DNA from: Amycolatopsis sp. EV170708-02-1
GTDB taxonomy: Bacteria; Actinomycetota; Actinomycetes; Mycobacteriales; Pseudonocardiaceae
Direction: 5' to 3'
Assembly: GCF_022479115.1 (NCBI RefSeq)
Contig: NZ_CP092497.1
Coordinates: 620,001-684,000, forward strand
Length of the DNA: 64,000 nucleotides
Position numbers and translations under genes: made by a program. Numbering within the stretch: position 1 is the stretch's first letter; the number at the start of each line of letters is the position of its first letter. The notes under the pieces were generated by a model. It did no database searches. It saw only the letters and a program-made list of their open reading frames with translations, and was not told the origin of the DNA. This document shows positions 45,633 through 56,400 of the stretch, one piece after another.

Positions 45633-45974
45633 TCAGATCTCCCGGCGCTGGCGCAACCGCTCCAGCGCCTCGGCGAGGATGGCCTCGCCGTCGGCGTCGG
45701 AACGCCGTTCCTTCACGTACGCGAGGTGAGTCTTGTAAGGCTCGGTCCGCGGCGCGGCAGGAGGGTTCTTCTCGTCCTGCCCACCGGGGAGCCCGCAACG
45801 CGGGCAGTCCCACTCGTCGGGAATCTCGGCGTCCATCGAGAACGAGGGCTGTGCCTCGTGCCCGTTGGCGCACCAGTAGGAAATACGGCGCCGCGGCGCC
45901 GACTCACCCCGCTCCGATTCGCCCGAAGGACCGGCACCCACACGGGTGCCCCGAATCGCGTTACCGCCAACCAT
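45633..45974 (-). CDS. rbpA: RNA polymerase-binding protein RbpA
   Basis: 113 aa. Actinobacterial general transcription factor binding the principal sigma factor and the polymerase. A flexible N-terminal tail with VGGNAIRGTRVGAGP is followed by the RbpA core domain with a zinc-ribbon-like set CANGH and CPRCG (about residues 35-60, as in Streptomyces RbpA), a basic linker, and a C-terminal sigma-interacting helix EAILAEALERLRQRRE. ATG with GAGG upstream. Convergent with the orphan kinase. Confidence 0.95.
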   Translation of the reverse strand: MVGGNAIRGTRVGAGPSGESERGESAPRRRISYWCANGHEAQPSFSMDAEIPDEWDCPRCGLPGGQDEKNPPAAPRTEPYKTHLAYVKERRSDADGEAILAEALERLRQRREI

Positions 45975-46039
45975 GAATCCTCACACCTATAGGGATCGGC
46001 GGCGCGCCCCCCATAGGCACGCCGAAACACCTGGATCGA

Positions 46040-46270
46040 TCAGACCTTGAGCAGGAGCCCGAGGCCGATGATGCTGATCAGCCACACCGCGCCCAGCAGC
46101 AGCGTGATCCGGTCGAGGTTCTTCTCGGCCACGCTCGAGCCGGAGAGGCTCGACTGCATACCGCCACCGAACAGCGAAGACAGACCGCCACCACGGCCGC
46201 GGTGCAGCAACACGGCGACCACCAGCAGCACGCTGGAGGCGATCAACAGGATTTGCAGGAACAGCTTCAT
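46040..46270 (-). CDS. secG: Preprotein translocase subunit SecG
   Basis: 76 aa, two transmembrane helices flanking the cytosolic GRGGGLSSLFGGGMQSSL loop, the SecG hallmark. Auxiliary subunit of the SecYEG channel. Downstream of tpiA in the usual actinobacterial order. The 140-bp gap to tpiA shows no hairpin of the families above. Confidence 0.93.
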   Translation of the reverse strand: MKLFLQILLIASSVLLVVAVLLHRGRGGGLSSLFGGGMQSSLSGSSVAEKNLDRITLLLGAVWLISIIGLGLLLKV

Positions 46271-46410
46271 GTCATCCTCTGCGCTCTTGGAGAATGCAGG
46301 AAAACGGTGTGCCACCAGCGGCTCTTGACCGCCAGAACACACCGTACTCCTGGACTCGTCCACTGCTGTGTGACGGACCGGATACCCAGGTTACCCGGTA
46401 GGTGCCCCGA

Positions 46411-47196
46411 TCAGGGCAGGGGCCCGCCCGCGGCGAGTGCGCAGAGTTTGGTGAACTCGTCACCATCCAGGCTGGCACCACCGACGAGCGCACCATCGAT
46501 GTTCTCGCAGGCGACGAGGTCACTGATGTTGTTGGCCTTGGCCGAGCCGCCGTAGAGCACGCGGACCGAGGACGCGACCTCGGCACCGTACTTCTCCGCG
46601 AGGGTGGCGCGGATGGCTCCGCACACCTCCTCGGCGTCCTGCGGGGTCGCGACCTTGCCGGTCCCGATCGCCCAGACCGGCTCGTAGGCGACGACGACGT
46701 CCTTGACCTGCTCGGCCTTGAGCCCCTTGAGGCCCTCGACCAGCTGGGTCGTGGTGTGGGTGATGTGCTCCCCGGCCTCGCGGACCTCGAGCTTCTCCCC
46801 CACGCACAGGATCGGCGTGATGCCGTGCTTGAGCGCGGCCTTGACCTTCTTGTTCACCAGTTCGTCGGATTCGCCGTGGTACTCACGCCGCTCCGAGTGC
46901 CCGACGGTGACGAAGCTGCAGCCCAGCTTCGCCAGCATCGGGCCCGACACGTCACCGGTGTAGGCACCGGAGTCGTGCGGCGACAGGTCCTGGGCGCCGT
47001 AGGTGAGCGACAGCTTGTCGCCGTCGGTCAGCGTCTGGACGCTGCGGATGTCGGTGAACGGCGGCAGGACCGCGACGTCGACCTTCGCGTAGTACTTCTC
47101 CGGCAGGGCGAAGGCGATCTTCTGAACCAGCGCGATGGCTTCGAGGTGGTTCTGGTTCATCTTCCAGTTGCCGGCGATGAGCGGTTTGCGCGCCAC
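46411..47196 (-). CDS. tpiA: Triosephosphate isomerase
   Basis: 261-aa TIM barrel. N-terminal LIAGNWKMN with the active-site Lys, [10 protein letters not shown] with the catalytic His, and [12 protein letters not shown] with the catalytic Glu. GTG start at 47196 overlaps the last base of the pgk stop. Part of the gapA-pgk-tpiA glycolytic operon. Confidence 0.96.
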   Translation of the reverse strand: MARKPLIAGNWKMNQNHLEAIALVQKIAFALPEKYYAKVDVAVLPPFTDIRSVQTLTDGDKLSLTYGAQDLSPHDSGAYTGDVSGPMLAKLGCSFVTVGHSERREYHGESDELVNKKVKAALKHGITPILCVGEKLEVREAGEHITHTTTQLVEGLKGLKAEQVKDVVVAYEPVWAIGTGKVATPQDAEEVCGAIRATLAEKYGAEVASSVRVLYGGSAKANNISDLVACENIDGALVGGASLDGDEFTKLCALAAGGPLP

Positions 47197-48410
47197 TAGT
47201 CGTTCTCTCCCAGCACAGCGACTCCGGGCAGTTCCTTGCCCTCCAGGTACTCCAGCGACGCGCCGCCGCCGGTCGAGATGTGCGAGAAGCCGTCCTCCGG
47301 CAGGCCGAGCTGCCGCACGGCCGCGGCGGAGTCGCCACCGCCGACCACGGTGAAGGCGTCGCTCTCGACCAGCGCTTCGGCCACGGCACGGGTGCCGCCG
47401 GCGAAGGACTCGAACTCGAACACGCCCATCGGGCCGTTCCAGAACACGGTCGCGGCGTCGGCCAGCTTGCCCGCGAACAGCTCACGCGACTTCGGGCCGA
47501 TGTCGAGGCCCATACGGCCGGCCGGGATGGCCGTCGCGTCGACGACGTCGAACTCCGCGTCGGCCGCGAAGCCCGTCGCGGCGAGGACGTCCACCGGCAG
47601 GATCAGCTCGACGCCGCGCTTCTCCGCCTCGGCGAGGAAGCCGCGGACCTGGTCCAGCTGGTCCTCCTGCAGCAGCGAGTTCCCGACCTCGTGGCCCTGG
47701 GCCTTGAGGAAGGTGTACGCCATGCCGCCGCCGATGAGGAGCCTGTCGACCTTGGTCAGCAGGTTGGCGATGACGCCCAGCTTGTCCGACACCTTCGCGC
47801 CGCCGAGGACGACGACGTACGGCCGCGCGAGGTCCTCGGTGAGCTTTTTGAGGACGTCGACCTCCGCCAGCACGAGGCCGCCCGCGTACGCCGGAAGCGC
47901 ACGGGCGATCTCGTAGACCGAGGCCTGCTTGCGGTGCACGACACCGAAACCGTCGGAGACGAACGCGCCGCCCGGGACGAGCGCGGCCAGCTCGGCGGCC
48001 AGCTCCTGACGCTCGGCCTCGACCTTGCTGGTCTCGCGCGCGTCGAAACGCACGTTCTCCAGCAGGGCCACCTGGCCGTCGTTCAGGCCGGCGACGGTCG
48101 CCTTGGCGGACTCGCCGACCAGGTCACCCGCCAGCGGGACGTCGACGCCGAGCAGCTCGGTGAGCTTCGCGGCGACGGGCGCGAGCGAGAACTTCGGGTC
48201 CGGCTCGCCCTTGGGACGGCCGAGGTGCGCCGTGACGACCACCTTCGCGCCCGCCTCGGCGAGCCGCTTGAGGGTCGGCAGGGCCGCGCGGACACGGCCG
48301 TCGTCGGTGATGGTCTCCCCGTCGAGCGGGACGTTCAGGTCGGAACGTACGAGTACGTACCGGCCTGAGACGTCCTCGCCCAGCAGGTCTTCGAGGTTCT
48401 TCAGCGCCAT
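47196..48410 (-). CDS. pgk: Phosphoglycerate kinase
   Basis: 404 aa. ATP-generating step of lower glycolysis. Substrate-binding [11 protein letters not shown] and AHLGRPKG in the N-terminal domain, nucleotide-site [14 protein letters not shown] and the C-terminal [13 protein letters not shown]. Starts 3 bp after the gapA stop. Confidence 0.96.
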   Translation of the reverse strand: MALKNLEDLLGEDVSGRYVLVRSDLNVPLDGETITDDGRVRAALPTLKRLAEAGAKVVVTAHLGRPKGEPDPKFSLAPVAAKLTELLGVDVPLAGDLVGESAKATVAGLNDGQVALLENVRFDARETSKVEAERQELAAELAALVPGGAFVSDGFGVVHRKQASVYEIARALPAYAGGLVLAEVDVLKKLTEDLARPYVVVLGGAKVSDKLGVIANLLTKVDRLLIGGGMAYTFLKAQGHEVGNSLLQEDQLDQVRGFLAEAEKRGVELILPVDVLAATGFAADAEFDVVDATAIPAGRMGLDIGPKSRELFAGKLADAATVFWNGPMGVFEFESFAGGTRAVAEALVESDAFTVVGGGDSAAAVRQLGLPEDGFSHISTGGGASLEYLEGKELPGVAVLGEND

Positions 48411-48413
48411 GGC

Positions 48414-49484
<1,071 letters not shown>

Positions 49485-49596
49485 CTAGCGTGCGTGCTCG
49501 GGCGGCCCTCTTTGCCCTGACGAGACTTCCACCACTCGGTGGGTCAGGTCAAGAATCGATTAAGTGCGTCGCTACCAGGACGTCTTGGGAAAACTC

Positions 49597-50784
49597 TCAG
49601 CTTCGCTGTGCTAGCCGTCGCTCCAGCGGCGTGCGCATCCGTGGCGTGACTCGCACCTCCCCGAACCACTCGGCCAGGTGGTTCGCCTCCGCCTCGACGG
49701 CCCGTTCGACGTCCGCGCCCACGTCTTCCAGGAGGTGGTGGACGACCTCGCCGTCCGGCCGCTGCGCCCAGCCGCCGACGATGCGGCCGTCGGCCCAGAC
49801 GGTGGGCCCGATGTTGCCGGTACCGTCGAACAGCGGCGCCTTGTGCGGGCCGAGATACCAGTCGCGCTCGATCCACCCCATCGCCGTCGGGTCGAGGGAC
49901 GGGAGCAGGGCGACCCAGGGCTCGGGCTCGGCGACCGGCTCCAGATCGTCGGCGAGCACCACGCCGGGAACGCCGTCGAGGTCGACCTCGACCGGTTGAA
50001 TCTCCGCGAGCGCCTTCTTCGTCTGGCCGATCGTCCAGCCCGTCCACCAGCGGAGGTCCGCGATCGGGGCGGGGCCGTAGGCGTACAGCCACCTGCGGGC
50101 GAGCTCGACCCTGGCGGCGTCGGCGTCCCATTCGGCGAGGCCTTGCGGCAGCCAGCCCGCCATCGGCGCCCAGTAGTACTGGCTGCTGATCCAGCTGCCG
50201 CGCGGGCGGCCGCGCACGATGCGGCCGTCGACCGCGAGCTGGAACAGGACCCGGCTGGTGACGTTGGCGATCGCCTCGTACGGCTTTCCCTTCGCCATCA
50301 GGAGTTGCTGCTTCAGGCGCGGCTCGTCCTGGGAAAGCTCCTGCGCCGTGGCGGAACCGCGGGCCTTCAGCGCGCGCTCTGTCGCGTCCTCGACCTCGGC
50401 CAGCCAGCGCCCGGGTTCGGGGACGTTCTCCGGATGGCCCTGCGTGCCGAGATGCTGTTCGAGCAGGCGGCGCTGCTTCTTGGCGATGTCGGCGGAACAC
50501 GCGGCCTGCACGAGGGCCGCGTTCTCGTGCCCGAGGACGAAGACCGTACGGCGCATGCCGAGCATCCGGATCAGCGTGCGCTCCTCGTAGAGCGCGCTCT
50601 CCAGCTCGGCGACGCCGTCTCCCTTCATGCGCGCCCACGCCGACAGGTGCACCGACGCCGGATCCGTGGCGTGCAGCGCGACGACCGCGTCCGCGGCGGC
50701 GAGCACCGACTCGGCGGGCGTGGTGAGGCGATGACGCGTCGCGAGGCGGGCGCGGCGCTGCGCGGTGTCGATCTTGGGGGTCAC
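49597..50784 (-). CDS. Winged-helix DNA-binding protein, HTH_42/YcaQ-AlkZ-like family
   Basis: 395 aa. Resembles the HTH_42 (DUF1006) family, which includes the DNA glycosylases AlkZ and YcaQ. The glycosylases carry a Q-x-(Q/D) catalytic motif in the first conserved block; the corresponding block here reads ALHATDPASVHLSAWARM, so the catalytic Gln is not evident and enzyme activity is doubtful. Central SWISSQYYWAPMAGWLP and C-terminal WADGRIVGGWAQR are typical of the actinobacterial subgroup. GTG start. Function unknown beyond probable DNA binding. Confidence 0.8.
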   Translation of the reverse strand: MTPKIDTAQRRARLATRHRLTTPAESVLAAADAVVALHATDPASVHLSAWARMKGDGVAELESALYEERTLIRMLGMRRTVFVLGHENAALVQAACSADIAKKQRRLLEQHLGTQGHPENVPEPGRWLAEVEDATERALKARGSATAQELSQDEPRLKQQLLMAKGKPYEAIANVTSRVLFQLAVDGRIVRGRPRGSWISSQYYWAPMAGWLPQGLAEWDADAARVELARRWLYAYGPAPIADLRWWTGWTIGQTKKALAEIQPVEVDLDGVPGVVLADDLEPVAEPEPWVALLPSLDPTAMGWIERDWYLGPHKAPLFDGTGNIGPTVWADGRIVGGWAQRPDGEVVHHLLEDVGADVERAVEAEANHLAEWFGEVRVTPRMRTPLERRLAQRS

Positions 50785-50864
50785 GGATCGGTTCTATCAC
50801 CGGGGTCCGACAAAAGCGCCGGATCCGCGTGGGCTCGTGAGTGGTGGTTCCGCGACTGCCGGGC

Positions 50865-50915
50865 GCGACGATGGAGGATTTGGGACGTTGAACGTCCCAA
50901 ATCCTCCATCGTCGC
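50865..50915. repeat. Hairpin family E, unit 1
   Basis: Perfect 25-bp arms (50865-50889, 50891-50915) around one base. The arm begins GCGACGATGGAGGATTTGGG and the apex is GACGTTGAACGTC. First of three consecutive hairpins filling the 355-bp gene-free stretch 50785-51139 between two minus-strand genes. Confidence 0.75.
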
Positions 50916-50933
50916 CAGGGACGCCCGGTCTTG

Positions 50934-50994
50934 GACCTTGATCAACGGAAGGTTCGGGGCACTCAACGTCCCCGATCCTCCGTTGATCAAGGTC
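50934..50994. repeat. Hairpin family E, unit 2
   Basis: Arms 50934-50959 and 50970-50994 (begin GACCTTGATCAACGGA), paired apart from one bulge and one mismatch; apex CACTCAACGT. Stem unrelated to unit 1, apex related. Confidence 0.7.
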
Positions 50995-51024
50995 GCGCCA
51001 GGCGTGACCGGTGGCAGACGAGGT

Positions 51025-51071
51025 GACGGGGGAAGATTCCGGACGTTCAACGGCCGGAATCTTCCCCCGTC
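51025..51071. repeat. Hairpin family E, unit 3
   Basis: Perfect 18-bp arms (51025-51042, 51054-51071; begin GACGGGGGAAGATTCCGG) with apex ACGTTCAACGG. It lies 69 bp from the stop of the Ddn-like gene, so it could terminate that transcript. Confidence 0.7.
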
Positions 51072-51139
51072 GACCGCCAATCACACCTGTGGGTAGGTAA
51101 TACGAGTCCATTAGAACCGTCCTCACCACTCACGAGGGG

Positions 51140-51562
51140 CTAGACGCGCTCCAGCTCGAACACCGGGATGACCCGGCTGGTCTTGCTCTGGTACTCGGCG
51201 AATTGCGGCATGACGGCCGACTGCCTGGCGTAGACCTCGTCGCGCTCGGCGCCGGTGAGCACGCGTGCGCGGACGGGAAAGGTCTCGGTGCCGAGCTCGA
51301 CCTTGGTGTCCGGGTTGGCCACGAGGTTGTGGAACCACGCCGGATTGTCGTCGGCGCCGCCCTTGCTCGCGAAGATGTAGATCCGATCGTCCTCGAGAAG
51401 CGGGACGAGCGGCGCGATCCGCTCGGTACCGGACTTCGCGCCGGTGTGGTGGACGAGGACGAGCGGATAGCCCTCGAACATGCCGCCCGCCTTGCCGCCC
51501 CTCTCACGGAACTCGGCGATCACGCTTCGGTTGATCTTGTCGAAGTCGAACGTTTCTGTCAT
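51140..51562 (-). CDS. F420H2-dependent nitroreductase-type protein (Ddn/DUF385 family)
   Basis: 140 aa, split-barrel flavin/deazaflavin oxidoreductase: VLVHHTGAKSGTERIAPLVPLLEDDRIYIFASKGGADDNPAWFHNLVANPDTKVELG is the family signature. Ddn-type enzymes use coenzyme F420 to reduce quinones or activate nitro-drugs. Divergent from an AraC regulator whose start is 87 bp away, suggesting regulation by it. Confidence 0.92.
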   Translation of the reverse strand: MTETFDFDKINRSVIAEFRERGGKAGGMFEGYPLVLVHHTGAKSGTERIAPLVPLLEDDRIYIFASKGGADDNPAWFHNLVANPDTKVELGTETFPVRARVLTGAERDEVYARQSAVMPQFAEYQSKTSRVIPVFELERV

Positions 51563-51649
51563 GACCTCGATCGTATGGCGCACCGCGTGACCGTATCGAT
51601 GCTCGAAACCGCCATGAACATATCCATCTGTCGCATTACCCTCACTGCC

Positions 51650-52588
51650 ATGGACCTCTTGGCCGAAGTGCTCGCCGTGGGCGGAGTCCGGGGCGCCGCC
51701 GGGGCACGCATCGAGGCGTCCGGGCCGTGGGGCATCCTGTGGCACGGCCTCCCCCGCGCCGCCTTCTACGCCGTCACCTGCGGGACGGCCTGGCTGGAAC
51801 TGGCCGGGCACCCGCCGCGGCAGCTCATGCCCGGCGACGTCGTCCTGTTGCCGAACGGGCCGGAACACACCCTGCGCAGCGCCCCGGACGTCGCGATCAT
51901 TCCCAATGTGTGCACCGCGGCGGAGGAGGCGCGGGACTGCGGCGGTGTGCTGCGCCTCGGCTCCGGGGAGGTCGAGACCCATGTCCTCGGCGCGTCCTAC
52001 GACTACGACCCGGCGGTGTCCACCCAGGTGCTCGCCACCCTGCCGGAAGTGGTGCACATCCGCGCGAACCGCGGCAGCGACGGGCTGGACGACACAGTGC
52101 GGCTGCTGTCGCGGGAACTGGCGAGCCCGCAGATCGCCACCGAGTTCGTCCTCAACCGGCTCGTCGACATCCTCCTGGTCCAGCTGCTCCGCGCTTGGCG
52201 GACCGAGAAACCGGCCGAGACGCGGGGAACCTGGCTCGGCATCCTGGGCGATCCGCTGATCGGCGTGGCGCTGGCCAAGATCCACGAAGACCCGGCGAAA
52301 TCCTGGACGACCGACCTGCTCGCGGCGGAACTGGCGACCTCGCGCAGCACGTTGACCCGCCGCTTCCGCGAAACCACCGGCCGGACGCCCGGCGACTACC
52401 TGACCCTGTGGCGGATGGACCTGGCCGCGGTCCGGCTGCGCGACACCGACGACACGGTGGACACCATCGCGCGCTCGGTCGGCTACACGTCGGTGTACGC
52501 GTTCAGCCGGGCTTTCCGGCGGGCCCGTGACCAGGCGCCGGGGCAGTACCGGACCTCGACGCGGAAGCGCCTCACGACGGCCGGGTGA
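51650..52588 (+). CDS. AraC family transcriptional regulator
   Basis: 312 aa. N-terminal cupin sensor (cupin_6 type; LELAGHPPRQLMPGDVVLLPNGPEHTL) and C-terminal AraC double helix-turn-helix (about 205-305; LAAELATSRSTLTRRFRETTGRTPGDYLTLWRM and SVGYTSVYAFSRAFRR). ATG 51650 is chosen because the conserved cupin start MDLLAEVLAVGGVRG follows. Divergent from the Ddn-like reductase, the probable target; ligand unknown. Confidence 0.92.
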   Translation: MDLLAEVLAVGGVRGAAGARIEASGPWGILWHGLPRAAFYAVTCGTAWLELAGHPPRQLMPGDVVLLPNGPEHTLRSAPDVAIIPNVCTAAEEARDCGGVLRLGSGEVETHVLGASYDYDPAVSTQVLATLPEVVHIRANRGSDGLDDTVRLLSRELASPQIATEFVLNRLVDILLVQLLRAWRTEKPAETRGTWLGILGDPLIGVALAKIHEDPAKSWTTDLLAAELATSRSTLTRRFRETTGRTPGDYLTLWRMDLAAVRLRDTDDTVDTIARSVGYTSVYAFSRAFRRARDQAPGQYRTSTRKRLTTAG

Positions 52589-52640
52589 GCGGAACCGAGG
52601 TGGTCACCGGGCGAACGTGTGTCGGCTTGGTGGGCGGAAA

Positions 52641-52675
52641 GCTCCTTTCGCCGCGTCTAATGCGGCGAAAGGAGC
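52641..52675. terminator. Hairpin family B, copy 3 (simple form)
   Basis: Perfect 14-bp arms GCTCCTTTCGCCGC / GCGGCGAAAGGAGC with a 7-nt loop, between the convergent AraC and PIN-toxin genes. It has a single right arm, unlike the other two family-B elements. Confidence 0.65.
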
Positions 52676-52710
52676 CTTCGCTCCTGGTCAGCAGTGAGGT
52701 CGTGGGCCGG

Positions 52711-53127
52711 TCAGGCGCCCGGCCGGGTGACCGGAACGACCTCGAGAAGTTCCTTCAGGCCTTCGAAATCCTGCGGATTCGTCGTGTAGAGCGGCATCCG
52801 GTGCGCGATGGCCACGCTGGCGATCATCAGATCGGCCACCCGGCGCCGGGGTGTCCTGCCCATCGCGAGCACGGACGCCGACACCCGGCCGAAGATCCTG
52901 GCCGCTTCGGTACCGAAGGGCAGCGGGTCGAATTCGGACTCCACCCGTTGCAGCAGATCCGTACGCCGGGCCCGCTCGGCCGGATCGGTGGCGTAGTGCG
53001 GCCCCGCCGACAGTTCGGCGAGCGTGATCGTGCTGATCGACATCAGGTCCGGCAGCTGGGCGTGGTCGATCGTCCTCCGGAGGATGAGGATGTTCGTGTC
53101 GAGCAGGCCGTGGACCTCAGCGGCCAT
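52711..53127 (-). CDS. PIN-domain ribonuclease toxin (VapC-like)
   Basis: 138 aa. PIN fold with the acidic quartet: GLLDTNILIL (Asp), ITLAELSAG (Glu), RRVADLMIASVAI (Asp) and the last acidic site in LYTTNPQDFEGL. Such toxins cleave specific RNAs when released from their antitoxin. ATG 53127 lies within the end of the antitoxin gene (11-bp overlap), the usual coupling. Target RNA unknown. Confidence 0.92.
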   Translation of the reverse strand: MAAEVHGLLDTNILILRRTIDHAQLPDLMSISTITLAELSAGPHYATDPAERARRTDLLQRVESEFDPLPFGTEAARIFGRVSASVLAMGRTPRRRVADLMIASVAIAHRMPLYTTNPQDFEGLKELLEVVPVTRPGA

Positions 53128-53383
53128 AGGGATCTTCCGCCTCCCCTTCGAAAGCGTCATCGAGGTCGGCACGGAACCTGTCCGGGTCGATGAGCGGAGC
53201 GTTGGCCGAGCCGGTGGCGAATTGGTCCCGCGAAACGGCGTGACGGCGACAAAGCGGGACCAGTTGGGCGATGGGCGAGCCGCTACGGGTCACGGTGAAG
53301 GTCTCGCCGTGCTCGACCGCGTCCATGATCTCGCCGGACCGGTTCCGGAGATCACGCTGGGAGATCTCGTGCTGAACGCTCAT
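53117..53383 (-). CDS. Phd/YefM-type antitoxin
   Basis: 88 aa. N-terminal DNA-binding Phd/YefM domain (EISQRDLRNRSGEIMDAVEHGETFTVTRSGSPIAQLVPL) and an acidic C-terminal tail (RADLDDAFEGEAEDPYGR) that would bind and block the PIN toxin. ATG 53383 is 14 nt from the perfect palindrome at 53397-53427, probably its operator. Confidence 0.9.
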   Translation of the reverse strand: MSVQHEISQRDLRNRSGEIMDAVEHGETFTVTRSGSPIAQLVPLCRRHAVSRDQFATGSANAPLIDPDRFRADLDDAFEGEAEDPYGR

Positions 53384-53396
53384 GAAGTCGAGGGTA

Positions 53397-53427
53397 GCGC
53401 AACGTGGCACGGTGTGCCACGTTGCGC
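53397..53427. promoter_or_regulatory. 14-bp palindrome: antitoxin operator and/or SMC operon terminator
   Basis: GCGCAACGTGGCAC-GGT-GTGCCACGTTGCGC, perfect arms with a 3-nt loop. It begins 1 nt after the stop of the SMC-like gene and ends 13 nt before the antitoxin ATG, all on the minus strand. As RNA it is a strong hairpin; as DNA it is a plausible Phd-type operator. It could do both jobs. Confidence 0.65.
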
Positions 53428-53428
53428 G

Positions 53429-56400
53429 TCAGGCCGTCTCTTCCTCCTGCTCAGGCTCCTCCGACGGCCGGGTGAACAGCCGTGTCGCCGAAAGCCGCGC
53501 GACACCGTCCGGCTCGCCGAGTTCGTCGGTCGCGTTCCGGATCGTCGCGTCGACGGACAGGTACTTGCGCCCCGCCCGCAGGTCCGCGTCGTTGCGCAGC
53601 CGCACGATCAACGGGAACTCGCTCAGCGCGCCGGCGTCGAACAGGCCGGTGGTGTAGATCAGCTGGACGCCCAGCGCCTCCGCGACCGCGCGCTGCAGTT
53701 CCAGCAGGTAGCCCGCCGACGCGCGGCCGATCGGGTTGTCGAGGAACAGCACGCCGGAATGCCGGTTGCGGGCCTTGCCGCGGTTGTTCGCCCGCAGCGC
53801 CGCCAGGGTGCAGTACAGGATGATCGCAGCGGTCAGCTGCTGCCCGCCGGAGAAGACGTCCCGGATCTCGGAGACGCGCTGCCGTTCGGTCCGCAGTACC
53901 GAGTCCGGCTTCAGCATGTCGACCCGGAAACCCTTGGGAGCGGCGGCCTGCACGCCACGCAGCACGAGCGAAAGCCCGTCCCGTTTGACGTCACGGCCGT
54001 CGGAGGTCTTCCCCACCGCGGCCTCGTCGACGACCTCGCCCAGCTTCTCGGCGAGCACGTTCTCTTCGAGTTCGGTGAAGCGGATCCGCAGGAACTCCTG
54101 CCCGGACCAGTCGCCGAGACCATCGGGCAGCCGCGAAACCCGTTGTGCCGCACGGAGAGTACGCAGCGCGCCGTCGACCATGCCCTGCAGCCGGGTGATG
54201 ATGCCGCCGCGGTGCCGGTCGATCTGCGCCAGATCGTCGGTGAGCGTGCGCAACCGGGGCCGCAACGCCTCGGCCCATTCGCCGGCGTGGGCGGGCAGCT
54301 GGTCGCGGCGGACCGAGATCACCTGCTGCCGCACCGGCGTGCTGAGCTTTTCGAACCGCTTGTCCGTGGCGTACTGCGCGAGCTGGTCGGCCGCGGCCCG
54401 CACCCGGCGGTCACCCGCGTCGGCCGCGTCCTGCGCCTCGGTGAGCGCCGTGTTGAGCCGGGAGTGCTTGGTGCGCGCGGATTCGACGTCGCCCTCGAAC
54501 GGCGCTTCTTCGTCCTCTTTGGACAACAGATGCGCCATCGATTCGGCCAGGAGACCGAAGCCGGACGCGGATGTCTTCGCGGACTCCAGCGTCGCTTCGG
54601 CAGCGGCGCGGCGCTCCTGCAGTTCCTCCCATTTCCGCGCGGCGGCGGACACTTCGAGACCGGCTTCGTCGATCAGCTCCAGGCCGTGCTCGATGTCCTT
54701 CGGCCTCGCGTCGAGGGCGAGTGCCGAGGGCTGTTCGGGGAGCTGGCCCAGTTCCGCCTTGCGGGTCGCGACGAGGCCGACGATCTCGGTGCGTTCGTCC
54801 TCAAGCACCGCGACGGCCCGGTTCGCCCGTGCCTGCGCCGCTGCCCGCGCCGAAGCGTCGGAGCCGTCCGGTGTCTCCAGCAGGGCCGAGGCCCGCTCGC
54901 GGACGGCGTCGTCCAGCGCTTCGAGGGCCGCCCGCGCAGACGCCTCGACGCTCTCGGCCTGCTCGAGTTCGGCACGGAGATCACTGCCGACCTCCACTTT
55001 CGCGTACGCCTCGGAAGCCGACGCGAAAGTACGCCGCAACGCGTCCACCGGTTCGGCGGGCACGGGATCGTCCTCGGTGACGTCGCTCGATCCCGGCACC
55101 TCGGCCAGTTCCGCCTTCGCGGTCGTCGCCGTGCGCCGGTGCCCGTCGGCGGTGCGTTGTTCCTCGCCCGCCTGCTCGCGCAGCCGGGAAGCCTTCACCG
55201 CGGCTTCGGACGCCGTGGCCTCGGCCCGCTCGGCGTTCTCGGTCGCGCGTTCGACGTCGTCCGTCCACTCGGGATCTTCGCGGCACGGGTGGCGAGTGCT
55301 TCCAGCCCGCGAACGCGCTCCCCCGCCTCGGCCGAGGCGGTGCGCAGCTCGGGGATCCGTTCCCGCAGCCCGGCCGCCTTCTCCCCGAGCCGCTGGAACT
55401 CCTTTTCGGCCTGCTCCAACGCGGTCCGAGCGGTCTCGTGCGCGGTGCGCGCGTTCTGGAGCTGTTCGGCGAGCGTCGCGATGCTGCCGGGCGGGTAGTC
55501 CTCGCGCCAGGTCTTGAGCTTCCACGACAGCGCGCTGTCGTCGGCCAGCGACGTCGCGAGTGCCTCCAGCCGGCGCTGGCGTTCCGCGTGCCGGAGCGCG
55601 ATGGCCTCACGTTCGGCGTCGGCGGCCTCCTCGTCGTACATCGCCGGGTTGGGCGGCACGAGGAATTCGATCCCGGCCTCACCGGGCAGGCGGTCGGTCG
55701 TGGTGGCCTCGGTGGTGGCGACCGGGATGATCGTGGTGGGCAGCAGACGCCGCTCCGCCAGGACCTTCTCGGCGAGCCGGACCTGTTCCGGTTCGTTGAG
55801 CAGGATCCCCGAGACCAGCTGGGGTGCGCGGGCCAGCACGGCCGCCCGCCGCTTCTTGTCCAAAGTAGACAGGTAGCGCCAGCCGGACCACGCGTTCATC
55901 CCGGCGGCTTCCAACGCGTCCAGTGCCGCTTGGACCTCTTCGGTGGCGGGCAGGAGGCCGCCCGAACCGAGCGCGTTCAGCGCGCGCTCGTCGACGGATT
56001 CCTCCATCCGCAACGCCGTCTGTTCCTTCTCCGCGGCCGAACCCGCCTCGCGCAGACGTTCCAGCAGCACCGGGAGATCCGTCTCCAGCGCGACGTCGTC
56101 CACGCCGAGGAGTTCACTCAGCCGGGGTTCGACGGCGAGCGCGTCCGTGCGCCGGTTGGCGCGGTCGAGTTCGTCGGCCGCGCGCTCCAGACGGTCCTTT
56201 GTGGACCCCGCGAGGCGGTGCGCGTCGTTGACCGTGGCCTGCGCGGCACGCAAATCCTCGGCGACCCGTTCGAGTTCCTGTTCACGGCGGGCGAGCTCCG
56301 CGGCGGTCGTCTCGGCCTCGGCCCTGGCCGCGCGCGCCGCTTCGGCGACGTCCGCCCCGGCCTTGAGCGCGCCGGACCGGACGGTTTCCGCGATCTCCTC

